Notes under the pieces: model-generated
The model's database searches: none
Told to the model about the DNA's origin: nothing
The model's input: the letters and a program-made list of their open reading frames with translations, nothing else
Assembly: GCA_027451455.1 (NCBI GenBank)
Contig: DAIDJI010000184.1
Location: forward strand, 1-8,815
Origin: Planctomycetales bacterium
Lineage (GTDB): Bacteria; Planctomycetota; Planctomycetia; Isosphaerales; Isosphaeraceae
DNA: 8,815 nucleotides
Direction of reading: 5' to 3'
Program-made: the position numbers and the translations under genes
Part shown: positions 1 to 5,561 of the stretch, piece by piece
Layout of the letters: the number at the start of each line of letters is the position of its first letter
Position numbering within the stretch: position 1 is the first letter of the stretch

Positions 1-489
1 ACCTCCATCAGACGGATCAGGATGGGATGGACACCGCCACGTCCCCCGATCGCCCGGGGGACCGGGCCGGGAGCGGCGGGGCGGGAACTCAAGAACCTGC
101 ATGATTTCGCCGGCCGGCCGCGAGGGCCGCGCACGCCCGGAATCCGGACGCACGAAGTCATCGGGTCGGTCGATCGGGAGGCCATGCCCCGATGCCGATC
201 CCTCGGAGTTTCGCCTGCCCGTTTCGTAACGGACGAAGGACGCGGGCCCCGAGGTCATCGCGAGAGCGGGATGCGCGGCCCGCGAGAGGATTCGTACGTC
301 GCGACGTCCCGATTTTCCGGTGTGGCTCGTCCCTGTCGATGGGCCAATCACAACCGGTCAGGGGAGGCGGGCACGAACCGATCTCGCATCAGCGCGGGAG
401 AGACGCCGATCCTGAACTGGCCGACGGAGGCCGCACCCGAACCGCGTGCGACCCCTCCGGACTCATGCTCGTGAAAGATAGGAGTATAA
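1..489. other. Region without a convincing gene
   Basis: I see no recognisable protein or RNA gene here. One plus-strand frame stays open from the left edge to a stop at 474. Its product is dominated by Arg, Gly, Pro and Ser, has no domain-like stretch and no clear ribosome binding site, so in such GC-rich DNA it is probably a chance open frame. A minus-strand frame can also be read off the left edge from an ATG at 102-100, but it is equally featureless. The stretch holds a GC-rich hairpin (41-62), a 12-base palindrome ACGTCGCGACGT (296-307) and a small stem CCGTT/AACGG with a TCGT loop (219-232). It is best treated as intergenic DNA, or as the edge of a gene outside the window. Confidence 0.5.
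41..62. repeat. GC-rich inverted repeat (hairpin)
   Basis: GTCCCCCG (41-48) and CGGGGGAC (55-62) are perfect reverse complements separated by six bases, giving an 8-bp stem. No T-run follows on either strand, so this is not a classical intrinsic terminator. It could mark the end of a transcript entering from the left or be a chance feature of GC-rich DNA. Confidence 0.35.
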
Positions 490-535
490 CCCGGGCCTCA
501 ATCACTTACCAGACCTCAGCCTGTCCAGGCCCGGG
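490..535 (-). terminator. Candidate terminator downstream of the lipoprotein gene
   Basis: CCCGGGCCT (490-498) and AGGCCCGGG (527-535) form a perfect 9-bp inverted repeat with a 28-base loop. Read on the minus strand it starts 33 bases after the lipoprotein stop codon, and the stem is followed by the T-rich stretch TTATACTCCTATCTTTC. The GC-rich stem and T-rich tail suggest transcription termination for the minus-strand genes. The long loop is atypical and the T-tract is interrupted, so confidence is moderate. Confidence 0.4.
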
Positions 536-553
536 GAGAAAGGCGCCGTCACC

Positions 554-572
554 GTGAGGGCCTCGCCCTCAC
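554..572 (-). terminator. Hairpin overlapping the lipoprotein stop codon
   Basis: GTGAGGGC (554-561) pairs perfectly with GCCCTCAC (565-572) around a three-base loop. The stem includes the TGA stop (571-569) of the lipoprotein gene. On the minus strand it is followed by mixed sequence with only a short T-run (CCTTTCTCC), so alone it would be a weak terminator. With the hairpin at 490-535 it may form a tandem 3' end or protect the mRNA from 3' exonucleases. Confidence 0.35.
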
Positions 573-1129
573 TTCGCGGCTGCGTTCTTCGCGTCGAGCT
601 GGGCGAAATACTTCTTGGGATCAGCCTTGATCTTCTCCTCGCAGCCATCGCAGCAGAGAAAAACCACCCGGCCGTCGACCGTTACCTTGAACGGCTTGCC
701 CATCTCACCGAGCTTGTCGTTCGAGACGGGGCAGTAGACCTGCTTCATCGCCAGTTCCTGGTCGGCGGGAGGAAGTTCCTTGATGTTGGCAATCTCCTCA
801 GGGCCGAGCTTCGAGGCCGAAGCGGCGCCTCCCTTGGGCGGCTCGAGCTTCGGGGTTTCGTCCCCCTTCTTGCCCTCGGCCGGCTTGGTAGGCTCAGGGG
901 CCTTGGCCGATTGTTCCTTGGAAGCCGAGGCTTCGCCCTTGCCGGGCTCACCCTTCGGCGCCTTTTCCTCCACACTCGACGGCGGGATGATCGGCTTCTT
1001 GGGCGCCAGCGACGGGCTGGCGGTCGTGGGATTGCCCTGCGGCGCGGGGGCCGGGCCTTCCTCCTCGCCGCAGCCTGCGGCAATCCCGGCCACGGCGACG
1101 ACCCAGGCAAATCTGCGGATCAGGTTCAT
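569..1129 (-). CDS. Lipoprotein with C-terminal YHS/TRASH-like metal-binding domain
   Basis: This is a 186-residue protein. The N-terminus has a lipoprotein signal peptide: Met-Asn-Leu-Ile-Arg-Arg, a hydrophobic core, then the lipobox IAAGC with the lipidated Cys at residue 20. Residues 22-108 are a low-complexity linker rich in Pro, Lys, Glu, Ala and Ser, likely an extended spacer. Residues 130-178 form a compact Cys-containing domain: CPV at 133-135, LGEMGKPFKV, then VVFLCCDGC with Cys159, Cys160 and Cys163, ending in DPKKYFAQL. This pattern resembles YHS/TRASH-type metal-binding domains, so binding of a soft metal such as copper outside the cytoplasm is a plausible inference; the actual metal and partner are unknown. 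I chose the ATG at 1129-1127 because an in-frame upstream start (1204) would bury the signal peptide behind 25 hydrophilic residues. The preceding GAGAAG is a weak ribosome binding site. The gene lies 119 bases downstream of yhaM on the same strand. The lipoprotein call is strong; the domain family is a pattern match. Confidence 0.85.
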   Translation of the reverse strand: MNLIRRFAWVVAVAGIAAGCGEEEGPAPAPQGNPTTASPSLAPKKPIIPPSSVEEKAPKGEPGKGEASASKEQSAKAPEPTKPAEGKKGDETPKLEPPKGGAASASKLGPEEIANIKELPPADQELAMKQVYCPVSNDKLGEMGKPFKVTVDGRVVFLCCDGCEEKIKADPKKYFAQLDAKNAAAK

Positions 1130-1202
1130 CGGTAACTTCTCGGTGGGGCCCATCGATCGATCCAGGGCGACGCCGAACGATTGCGACGCCTTAACGCGTG
1201 TC

Positions 1203-1208
1203 ATTCTA
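1203..1208 (-). promoter_or_regulatory. Possible -10 element for the lipoprotein gene
   Basis: On the minus strand this reads TAGAAT, five of six matches to TATAAT, 73 bases upstream of the lipoprotein ATG and just past the hairpin that follows yhaM. No convincing -35 hexamer lies at the usual distance; the upstream DNA is the GC-rich hairpin. The gene may therefore have its own promoter, or be read through from yhaM. The evidence is weak. Confidence 0.2.
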
Positions 1209-1219
1209 GCCGCGGCGCC

Positions 1220-1237
1220 GGGGCCTCGCCAGGCCCC
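1220..1237 (-). terminator. Hairpin between yhaM and the lipoprotein gene
   Basis: GGGGCCT (1220-1226) and AGGCCCC (1231-1237) are perfect complements around a four-base loop. Read on the minus strand the hairpin begins 11 bases after the yhaM stop codon. It lacks a T-tract, so it could be a rho-assisted terminator, a partial terminator lowering downstream expression, or an mRNA-stabilising structure. Confidence 0.35.
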
Positions 1238-1248
1238 CGACTGCCCGG

Positions 1249-2298
1249 TCAGCCCGCCGCGGAGTCAGCCAATCCGTTGGCCGCTCCGTCTGGAATCCCC
1301 TTGTAGAACCGACGATTCTCCAGCGCGTAGATCCGGTCGGTGAAGATGTCGGCCGTCTGCGAGGTCATTCGCTCGCGTGCCACGCAGTTCATCTTGGCGT
1401 CGAGGTCGTCAATGTACGAGACCAGCAGTGCCTCCATCGTCAATGGAGGGATCGGCGAGCCGAATTCACGCTTGCCGTGGTGCGAGAGGACCGCATGCTC
1501 CAGCAGGATCAGTGTCTCGGCCGGGAACCCCTCGATCCGGGCCGCCGCCTCTCGGATCATGTCGCGGCCAATCAGGATGTGCCCGATGAGCTGCCCTTCC
1601 TTCGTGTACTTGGTCTCGACCGGGTGATACTCCAACTCCCGGAGCTTGCCGATATCGTGCAGGACCGTCGCCGCAACCACAACACCCCGGTTCAGCGGCG
1701 GGTCGAGCTGGTCGTAATACTTCGCGTAGTGATCGGCCAGGAAACTCGCGATCCGCGTCATGCTCCAGACGTGCTCGATCAGGCCGCCCGTGTAACTGTG
1801 GTGCATCCCCTGCGCGGCCGGCATCTTCTTGAAAAGTGCCTGGTTCTCTTCCAGGATATCCTCCACCAACCGCCTCAGGTGCGGCTGATCGATGCAACGC
1901 TCGATCAGATCGCGGAGCTTCCTCAGCAGCTCGTCGGACGGATACCGGCTGCTCTCGTACAGGTCGGCAAAGACAAACCCGTGCGCCACGTCCTCGTCGG
2001 TCGTCGGGCGGATACCCAGAATCTCGACCTGCATCCCGTACCGGACGTCGAACTTGCCCCGAACCTGCAGGCGATACGCCGTCCCTTCTTTCCAGTGCTC
2101 CGCCTCTTCGAGGAAGCGATTATCCGACCAGAGCGGCGCCTCCACCGTCGATCGGCTGTCTCGGAAGACGCAGCGCATGTAGGGCTGGCCCGACCGGGTC
2201 ATTCCCTTCGTCTTCCGCACCAGGGCCGCGTAACAGACGGCCTCCTCGTCGCTGACCAGGTCCGAAAGCTTGATGACCACCGGCTCGGTCCCCACCAT
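1249..2298 (-). CDS. yhaM: YhaM-family 3'-5' exoribonuclease (OB fold plus HD domain)
   Basis: This 349-residue protein matches the YhaM family in order, motifs and length (family members are near 315-350 residues). These are HD-domain metal-dependent nucleases that degrade RNA, and in some reports single-stranded DNA, from the 3' end in the cytoplasm. Residues 8-98 look like an OB-fold nucleic-acid-binding domain (CVFRDSRSTVEAPLW, then YRLQVRGKFDVRYG). Residues 160-310 hold the HD domain: MHHSYTGGLIEHVWSM (His166, His167, His176), VLHDIGKLRELEY with the signature His214-Asp215, GQLIGHI (His240), LLEHAVLSHHGKREFGSP (His268, His273, His274) and IDDLDAKM (Asp297, Asp298). All expected metal ligands seem present, so it should be active. 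The frame also has a GTG one codon upstream (2301), but the ATG at 2298-2296 has better spacing from the ribosome binding site. It is the first gene of a possible two-gene minus-strand unit and diverges from the FAD oxidoreductase. Confidence 0.88.
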   Translation of the reverse strand: MVGTEPVVIKLSDLVSDEEAVCYAALVRKTKGMTRSGQPYMRCVFRDSRSTVEAPLWSDNRFLEEAEHWKEGTAYRLQVRGKFDVRYGMQVEILGIRPTTDEDVAHGFVFADLYESSRYPSDELLRKLRDLIERCIDQPHLRRLVEDILEENQALFKKMPAAQGMHHSYTGGLIEHVWSMTRIASFLADHYAKYYDQLDPPLNRGVVVAATVLHDIGKLRELEYHPVETKYTKEGQLIGHILIGRDMIREAAARIEGFPAETLILLEHAVLSHHGKREFGSPIPPLTMEALLVSYIDDLDAKMNCVARERMTSQTADIFTDRIYALENRRFYKGIPDGAANGLADSAAG

Positions 2299-2304
2299 CA
2301 CTCG

Positions 2305-2312
2305 CCACCTTT
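2305..2312 (-). promoter_or_regulatory. yhaM ribosome binding site
   Basis: On the minus strand this reads AAAGGTGG, one mismatch from AAAGGAGG. It lies six bases before the ATG (2298-2296) but only three before the adjacent GTG (2301-2299), which favours the ATG as the start of yhaM. Confidence 0.5.
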
Positions 2313-2485
2313 CCCGATCGGAAGCCGCCCGGCCGTTGCCCCGCTTGCCTCCTCCAGTTTACAACACGGTCATCGGTCGATCGGACTGACTGCCCCCGCT
2401 CCCTCCCTCTCGCTCCTTCTGCTCATTGGAATACCATGTTCGTTTGTTCGGCACAAGGGGAGCCGCTTCAAACCCTGGGTATGAC

Positions 2486-2501
2486 TGTGTTTTTGAACAC
2501 A
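2486..2501. promoter_or_regulatory. Perfect 16-base dyad in the divergent spacer (possible operator)
   Basis: TGTGTT (2486-2491) and AACACA (2496-2501) are perfect reverse complements around TTTG. The dyad lies 28 bases upstream of the oxidoreductase ATG in the spacer shared with yhaM. Immediately before it is TATGAC (2480-2485), four of six matches to a -10 box, which would place the dyad over the transcription start, a typical repressor position. No good -35 box accompanies that hexamer, so the promoter assignment is tentative. A direct repeat GTTCG with an 8-base period (2438-2442, 2446-2450) lies further upstream. The regulator is unknown. Confidence 0.3.
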
Positions 2502-2529
2502 TTTGTGGCAAGCCGCAAGGATTCTGACG

Positions 2530-4146
2530 ATGGTGACAGATGCGAAGGATCTGCGTTCGGCCGTGGCGACGAAGGGCCAGTTGGGGCGGTCGATGAGCTT
2601 CCGCGAGGCGGCGGCCAGGCGATGGGACGTGATCGTCATTGGGGCCGGTCACAACGGGCTGACGTGTGCGGCGTATCTAGCGCGAGCAGGTCGGAGTGTC
2701 CTTGTACTTGAGGCCCGGCCGAGGGTCGGCGGGGCCTGCACGCTCCGAGAGGTCTGGCCAGGGGCCTGGGTCTCGCCCTGCGCGTACCTGGTCGGATTGC
2801 TCCATCCGACGGTGATCCGCGAACTGAAGATGGAGGAGCGCGGGTTCCGGTGGACGCCCGCAACGGCTGGGCTCTTCGTCCCGTTCGAGGATGGGAGCAG
2901 CATCCAGCTCTGGGACGACAATCGGCTCTGCGAGCAGGAGATCGCCCGGTTTGCGCCCGGCTCGCTCTCGGGCTGGAGAGCGTTCGGCGACGTTAAGCGA
3001 CGGCTCCGCGATGCGCTCCGTCCTGAGGGGGAAAATGACCTCTGGATCGGCCGGGCGCCCTCGCGCGACGAGATCGAGCGCCGTCTGGCTGGCGATGCCG
3101 AGGCGATTGGCCTCCTATCGGAGTGGTCGATGGTGGAGTACGTGGAGCGGTTCATCGAGGACGATCGATTGCAGATGGCCTACCTGGGGCAGGGGGTGAT
3201 CGGAACCAACGCAAGTCCGCACGACCCGGGGACGGCCTCAATCCACTTCCATCACCAGTCAGGTCGGCTCGGCGGGATGCCGGGGATGTGGGGGTATGTC
3301 GAGGGCGGGATGGGAATGGTCTCGTTCCTGCTCGCCGACATCGCTCAGGACGCCGGCGCGGTCATTTTGACCGATGCCCCGGTTGCGAGAATCGTGCCGG
3401 GCGAGGGGGTTGAGCTGGAGGGGGGCGATCGGATCGGATCGGGCTGCGTGGTCTCGAACGCCGACCCGAGAACGACCCTCCGCCTGCTCGGCGAGGCGGC
3501 CGATCCCGGCTGGCGAGCCCGGGTGGAATCGATTCCGCAGGTCGGATGCACGGTCAAACTGAACGTCGCTCTGCGCGAACTGCCGAGCTTTCTGGCCCGG
3601 CCGGGTTCGTCGATGCCGCACCACCTCGGCCAGATCAACACGCCGCTCACGAAAGCGGAATGGCAGGCGGGTTACGATCGCGCCCGCGCAGGCGAGCTTC
3701 CCGACCGGCTCTGGACCGAGTTGTACTTCCAGACGGCGCACGACCCGACCGTGGCGCCGAGGGGTGTCCACACAATGAGCGTCTTCGCGCAGTATGTCCC
3801 GCACACGTTCGCCCAGGGCGACTGGGATTCGCGACGCGAGGAGGTGCGCGCCCTGGCACTCCGCTCGATTGGCCGATTCTGCGAGAATATCCCGGACGCG
3901 GTGATCGACGCCGAGGTCCTTGGTCCCCCCGACATCGAGCGCGAGGTCGGCCTGGTCGGCGGACATATTTTTCAGGGCGAATGCCTGCCCGAGTTCATGT
4001 GGGATCGTCGGCTAACCCCGGCCACGCCGATGCCTGGCGTCTACCTGTGCGGCGCCGCGACGCATCCCGGCGGGAGCGTGATCGCGATCAACGGCCGGAA
4101 CGCCGCGATGGAGATCCTGGCGACGTCGGCCGGGGAATCCGCCTGA
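2530..4146 (+). CDS. FAD-dependent oxidoreductase, PYROXD2/phytoene-desaturase-like
   Basis: This is a 538-residue flavoprotein. Residues 32-68 form the N-terminal dinucleotide-binding fold: DVIVIGAGHNG with GxGxxG at 38-43, Glu61 in LVLEAR at the end of the second strand to bind the FAD ribose, and RPRVGG after it. The C-terminus has the second FAD motif, PGVYLCGAATHPGGSVIAINGRNAA (about 502-526, written in two blocks: PGVYLCGAATHPGG, then SVIAINGRNAA). The body resembles the COG1233 group that includes CrtI-type desaturases and the PYROXD2 proteins; the substrate is unknown. No crtB or other carotenoid gene lies nearby, so a role in carotenoid synthesis is not supported. I chose the ATG at 2530, preceded by AAGGA (2517-2521) at eight bases. 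A TTG at 2503 and an ATG at 2593, closer to the FAD fold, are alternatives. The gene diverges from yhaM and converges on the methyltransferase; it appears monocistronic. Confidence 0.88.
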   Translation: MVTDAKDLRSAVATKGQLGRSMSFREAAARRWDVIVIGAGHNGLTCAAYLARAGRSVLVLEARPRVGGACTLREVWPGAWVSPCAYLVGLLHPTVIRELKMEERGFRWTPATAGLFVPFEDGSSIQLWDDNRLCEQEIARFAPGSLSGWRAFGDVKRRLRDALRPEGENDLWIGRAPSRDEIERRLAGDAEAIGLLSEWSMVEYVERFIEDDRLQMAYLGQGVIGTNASPHDPGTASIHFHHQSGRLGGMPGMWGYVEGGMGMVSFLLADIAQDAGAVILTDAPVARIVPGEGVELEGGDRIGSGCVVSNADPRTTLRLLGEAADPGWRARVESIPQVGCTVKLNVALRELPSFLARPGSSMPHHLGQINTPLTKAEWQAGYDRARAGELPDRLWTELYFQTAHDPTVAPRGVHTMSVFAQYVPHTFAQGDWDSRREEVRALALRSIGRFCENIPDAVIDAEVLGPPDIEREVGLVGGHIFQGECLPEFMWDRRLTPATPMPGVYLCGAATHPGGSVIAINGRNAAMEILATSAGESA

Positions 4147-4169
4147 CGGGTCGTGGGACCTCGCATCGC

Positions 4170-4221
4170 CCAGGCCGCCGGCTACCCCGCCGGGCCCTCC
4201 TGACGCCGACCCTTGGCCTGG
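4170..4221. terminator. Nested inverted repeats between convergent genes
   Basis: In the 120-base spacer between two convergent genes, CCAGGCC (4170-4176) is the perfect complement of GGCCTGG (4215-4221). It encloses a smaller stem, CCGGC (4178-4182) with GCCGG (4189-4193), around a six-base loop. The position suits a bidirectional terminator, but there is no T-tract on either strand, so this is a candidate only. Confidence 0.3.
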
Positions 4222-4266
4222 CTTCCGACAGGCGACCCGGCGAGCGCGGCCGTTCCCTGGATTCGT

Positions 4267-5160
4267 TCAGCCGTGGGCCGTGAAAAGAATCGCCTCGCCC
4301 CGGCTCTCGGCGTCCAGACGGTGGGCCAGCCGCGGGGCGAAATAGGAATCGATGAGTCCCACCCGACTCGTGAGTCGGTATGGCACCCGGTAACGGTGGC
4401 GGAGAAGCTGCCGGATCGAATAACCCACCGCGCTGGGAAGCGAGTAGGTCGACAGACTTCGAATATCGAGTTCGGCACGCTCGCACGCCACCCTTAGGCT
4501 CTTCGGGGAGAACTGCATCAGGTGGTAGGGGAGGTCGGTGCTATGCCAGACATCCCTGATGGTCTGGCAGAAGTAACATTCGGCGTTGGGGACCGCGATC
4601 CAGATTCTACCGCCCGGGGAGAGTCGGCCCTTCATCACCGAAAGAGTCGCCACGGGGTCGGGGACATGTTCCAGGACGTGATTGGCCGTGAGGATATCGA
4701 AGCGCCTCTCCGGATGCGTCTCGGCGAATTGCTCCAGTGTCCCGGTGAAAACCTCGAGGCCCGCCGACCGGCACCGCTCTGCCGCCACCGGGCTCGGCTC
4801 AACCCCTTCGACGACGGCGCCCAGCCGGGCGGCGATCCGCAGGAAGGACCCTCCGCCGCATCCCACGTCGAGCAGTTTCTCACCCGGCACGATCTTGATG
4901 TGGCGGAGTTCCCCGGTCCGTTGAGCTTCCGCCACGATCTCGTCGTCGTTCTCCGTCCCCGGGTCATAGGGCGAGTAATTCTCCGAGTAGTACGTCGCGA
5001 GTTCGTCCCACGACGGTTGCGGATTCATGAAGCGGTGTGTACAGGCCTCGCAACGATCGACCTGCCAGATCCGCTCATCGATCTTCCGCGTCGTTCGAGC
5101 CGCGAAATCATGGTGGATCCGATCGGAGCCGCAGACCGGACAATGGGTCAAATCCCGCAT
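4267..5160 (-). CDS. Class I SAM-dependent methyltransferase with N-terminal zinc-ribbon-like module
   Basis: This 297-residue protein should transfer a methyl group from S-adenosylmethionine to an unknown acceptor. Residues 7-10 (CPVC) and 37-40 (CEAC) form a pair of CxxC motifs spaced like a zinc ribbon, followed by RFMNPQP (43-49), a layout common in methyltransferases of polysaccharide and secondary-metabolite clusters. The Rossmann core has motif I LLDVGCGGGSFL (96-107), Glu121 as the likely ribose-binding acid, ANHVLEHVPDP (159-169), and PGGRIWIAVPN (182-192). DLPYHLMQFSPKSL (209-222) is typical of the Methyltransf_23/UbiG-like group. Of two in-frame ATGs (5166 and 5160), I chose 5160 because of its ribosome binding site spacing. 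It converges on the oxidoreductase and diverges from the TPR-GT9 gene. A role in methylating a glycan or its precursor is inferred from that neighbourhood. Confidence 0.85.
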   Translation of the reverse strand: MRDLTHCPVCGSDRIHHDFAARTTRKIDERIWQVDRCEACTHRFMNPQPSWDELATYYSENYSPYDPGTENDDEIVAEAQRTGELRHIKIVPGEKLLDVGCGGGSFLRIAARLGAVVEGVEPSPVAAERCRSAGLEVFTGTLEQFAETHPERRFDILTANHVLEHVPDPVATLSVMKGRLSPGGRIWIAVPNAECYFCQTIRDVWHSTDLPYHLMQFSPKSLRVACERAELDIRSLSTYSLPSAVGYSIRQLLRHRYRVPYRLTSRVGLIDSYFAPRLAHRLDAESRGEAILFTAHG

Positions 5161-5167
5161 GGGCATA

Positions 5168-5175
5168 CCCCCTTT
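5168..5175 (-). promoter_or_regulatory. Ribosome binding site that decides the methyltransferase start
   Basis: On the minus strand this reads AAAGGGGG. It lies one base from the upstream ATG (5166-5164), too close for initiation, and seven bases from the ATG at 5160-5158, an ideal distance. Translation therefore most likely starts at 5160. Confidence 0.5.
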
Positions 5176-5438
5176 GTTCTGGTGGGAGACCCGACGCGAC
5201 CACGGTTCCAGCAGCTCTGGATTTCCCAGGTGAGCCGAGGGTCTCGAGAAAGTCGGCTGGCCTATTCAGTCGCCACAAGGAAACATACGAAGCCAGCTCA
5301 TCAGTGGGGGCTTCGAATGCGCCAACGGTATCCGGATGGACCCTGGAACACGAGATCTCATCCACGCAAATGGCTTCGATCAATACGTTTCCGTAGACTT
5401 TAGCCGATAGGGATGCCTGGAGACAAGCGGACGAAGGA

Positions 5439-5502
5439 GGGCCTCCGCGGCCGGCGATTGTCGCGGATCGGATCTTGTTGTAGTGTGGCCGGGCCTCCGC
5501 GG
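5439..5502. repeat. Pair of 12-base direct repeats
   Basis: GGGCCTCCGCGG occurs at 5439-5450 and again at 5491-5502, a 52-base period, in the spacer upstream of the TPR-GT9 gene. Two copies of a GC-rich 12-mer could be a regulator's binding sites or chance; no third copy was seen nearby. Confidence 0.35.
5458..5486 (+). promoter_or_regulatory. Possible promoter for the TPR-GT9 gene
   Basis: TTGTCG (5458-5463, four of six matches to TTGACA) and TAGTGT (5481-5486, three of six to TATAAT) are separated by 17 bases, about 75 bases upstream of the start codon. The spacing is ideal but the hexamers are weak. The element lies between the two 12-base direct repeats. Confidence 0.22.
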
Positions 5503-5561
5503 GCGAGGGATATCGTGATTCCTTTCCCCATCCGGGCCGACGTTCTCGGGAGACCGACGCG

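Larger units (their letters stand above)
5176..5561. other. Divergent spacer without a recognisable gene
   Basis: This 386-base stretch separates the methyltransferase and TPR-GT9 starts and must hold both promoters. The part nearest the methyltransferase (about 5230-5400) looks less GC-rich than the surrounding genes. A minus-strand frame is open across it, but it lacks a start with a ribosome binding site, runs far into the antisense of the TPR gene and resembles no family I know. I see no RNA gene. It could hold a long 5' leader or a decayed gene remnant. Confidence 0.45.

Noticed and set aside
1477..2484. Long plus-strand open frame (335 codons) opposite yhaM
   Set aside because: It is antisense to a gene with clear OB-fold and HD motifs, and its own product has no recognisable domain. 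High GC content makes such shadows common.
2438..2501. LexA/SOS box
   Set aside because: The GTTCG repeats have a 4-base gap (GTTC-N4-GTTC), not the known N7 direct repeat, and the dyad core does not match the CGAAC-N4-GTTCG or TGTTC-N4-GAACA palindromes.
2530..4146. Carotenoid biosynthesis desaturase (crtI)
   Set aside because: The FAD fold is shared, but the sequence is closer to PYROXD2-like proteins and no carotenoid gene is nearby.
4522..5403. Plus-strand open frame (293 codons) opposite the methyltransferase
   Set aside because: Most of it is antisense to a well-supported methyltransferase with intact motifs, and the remaining tail in the spacer has no family resemblance.
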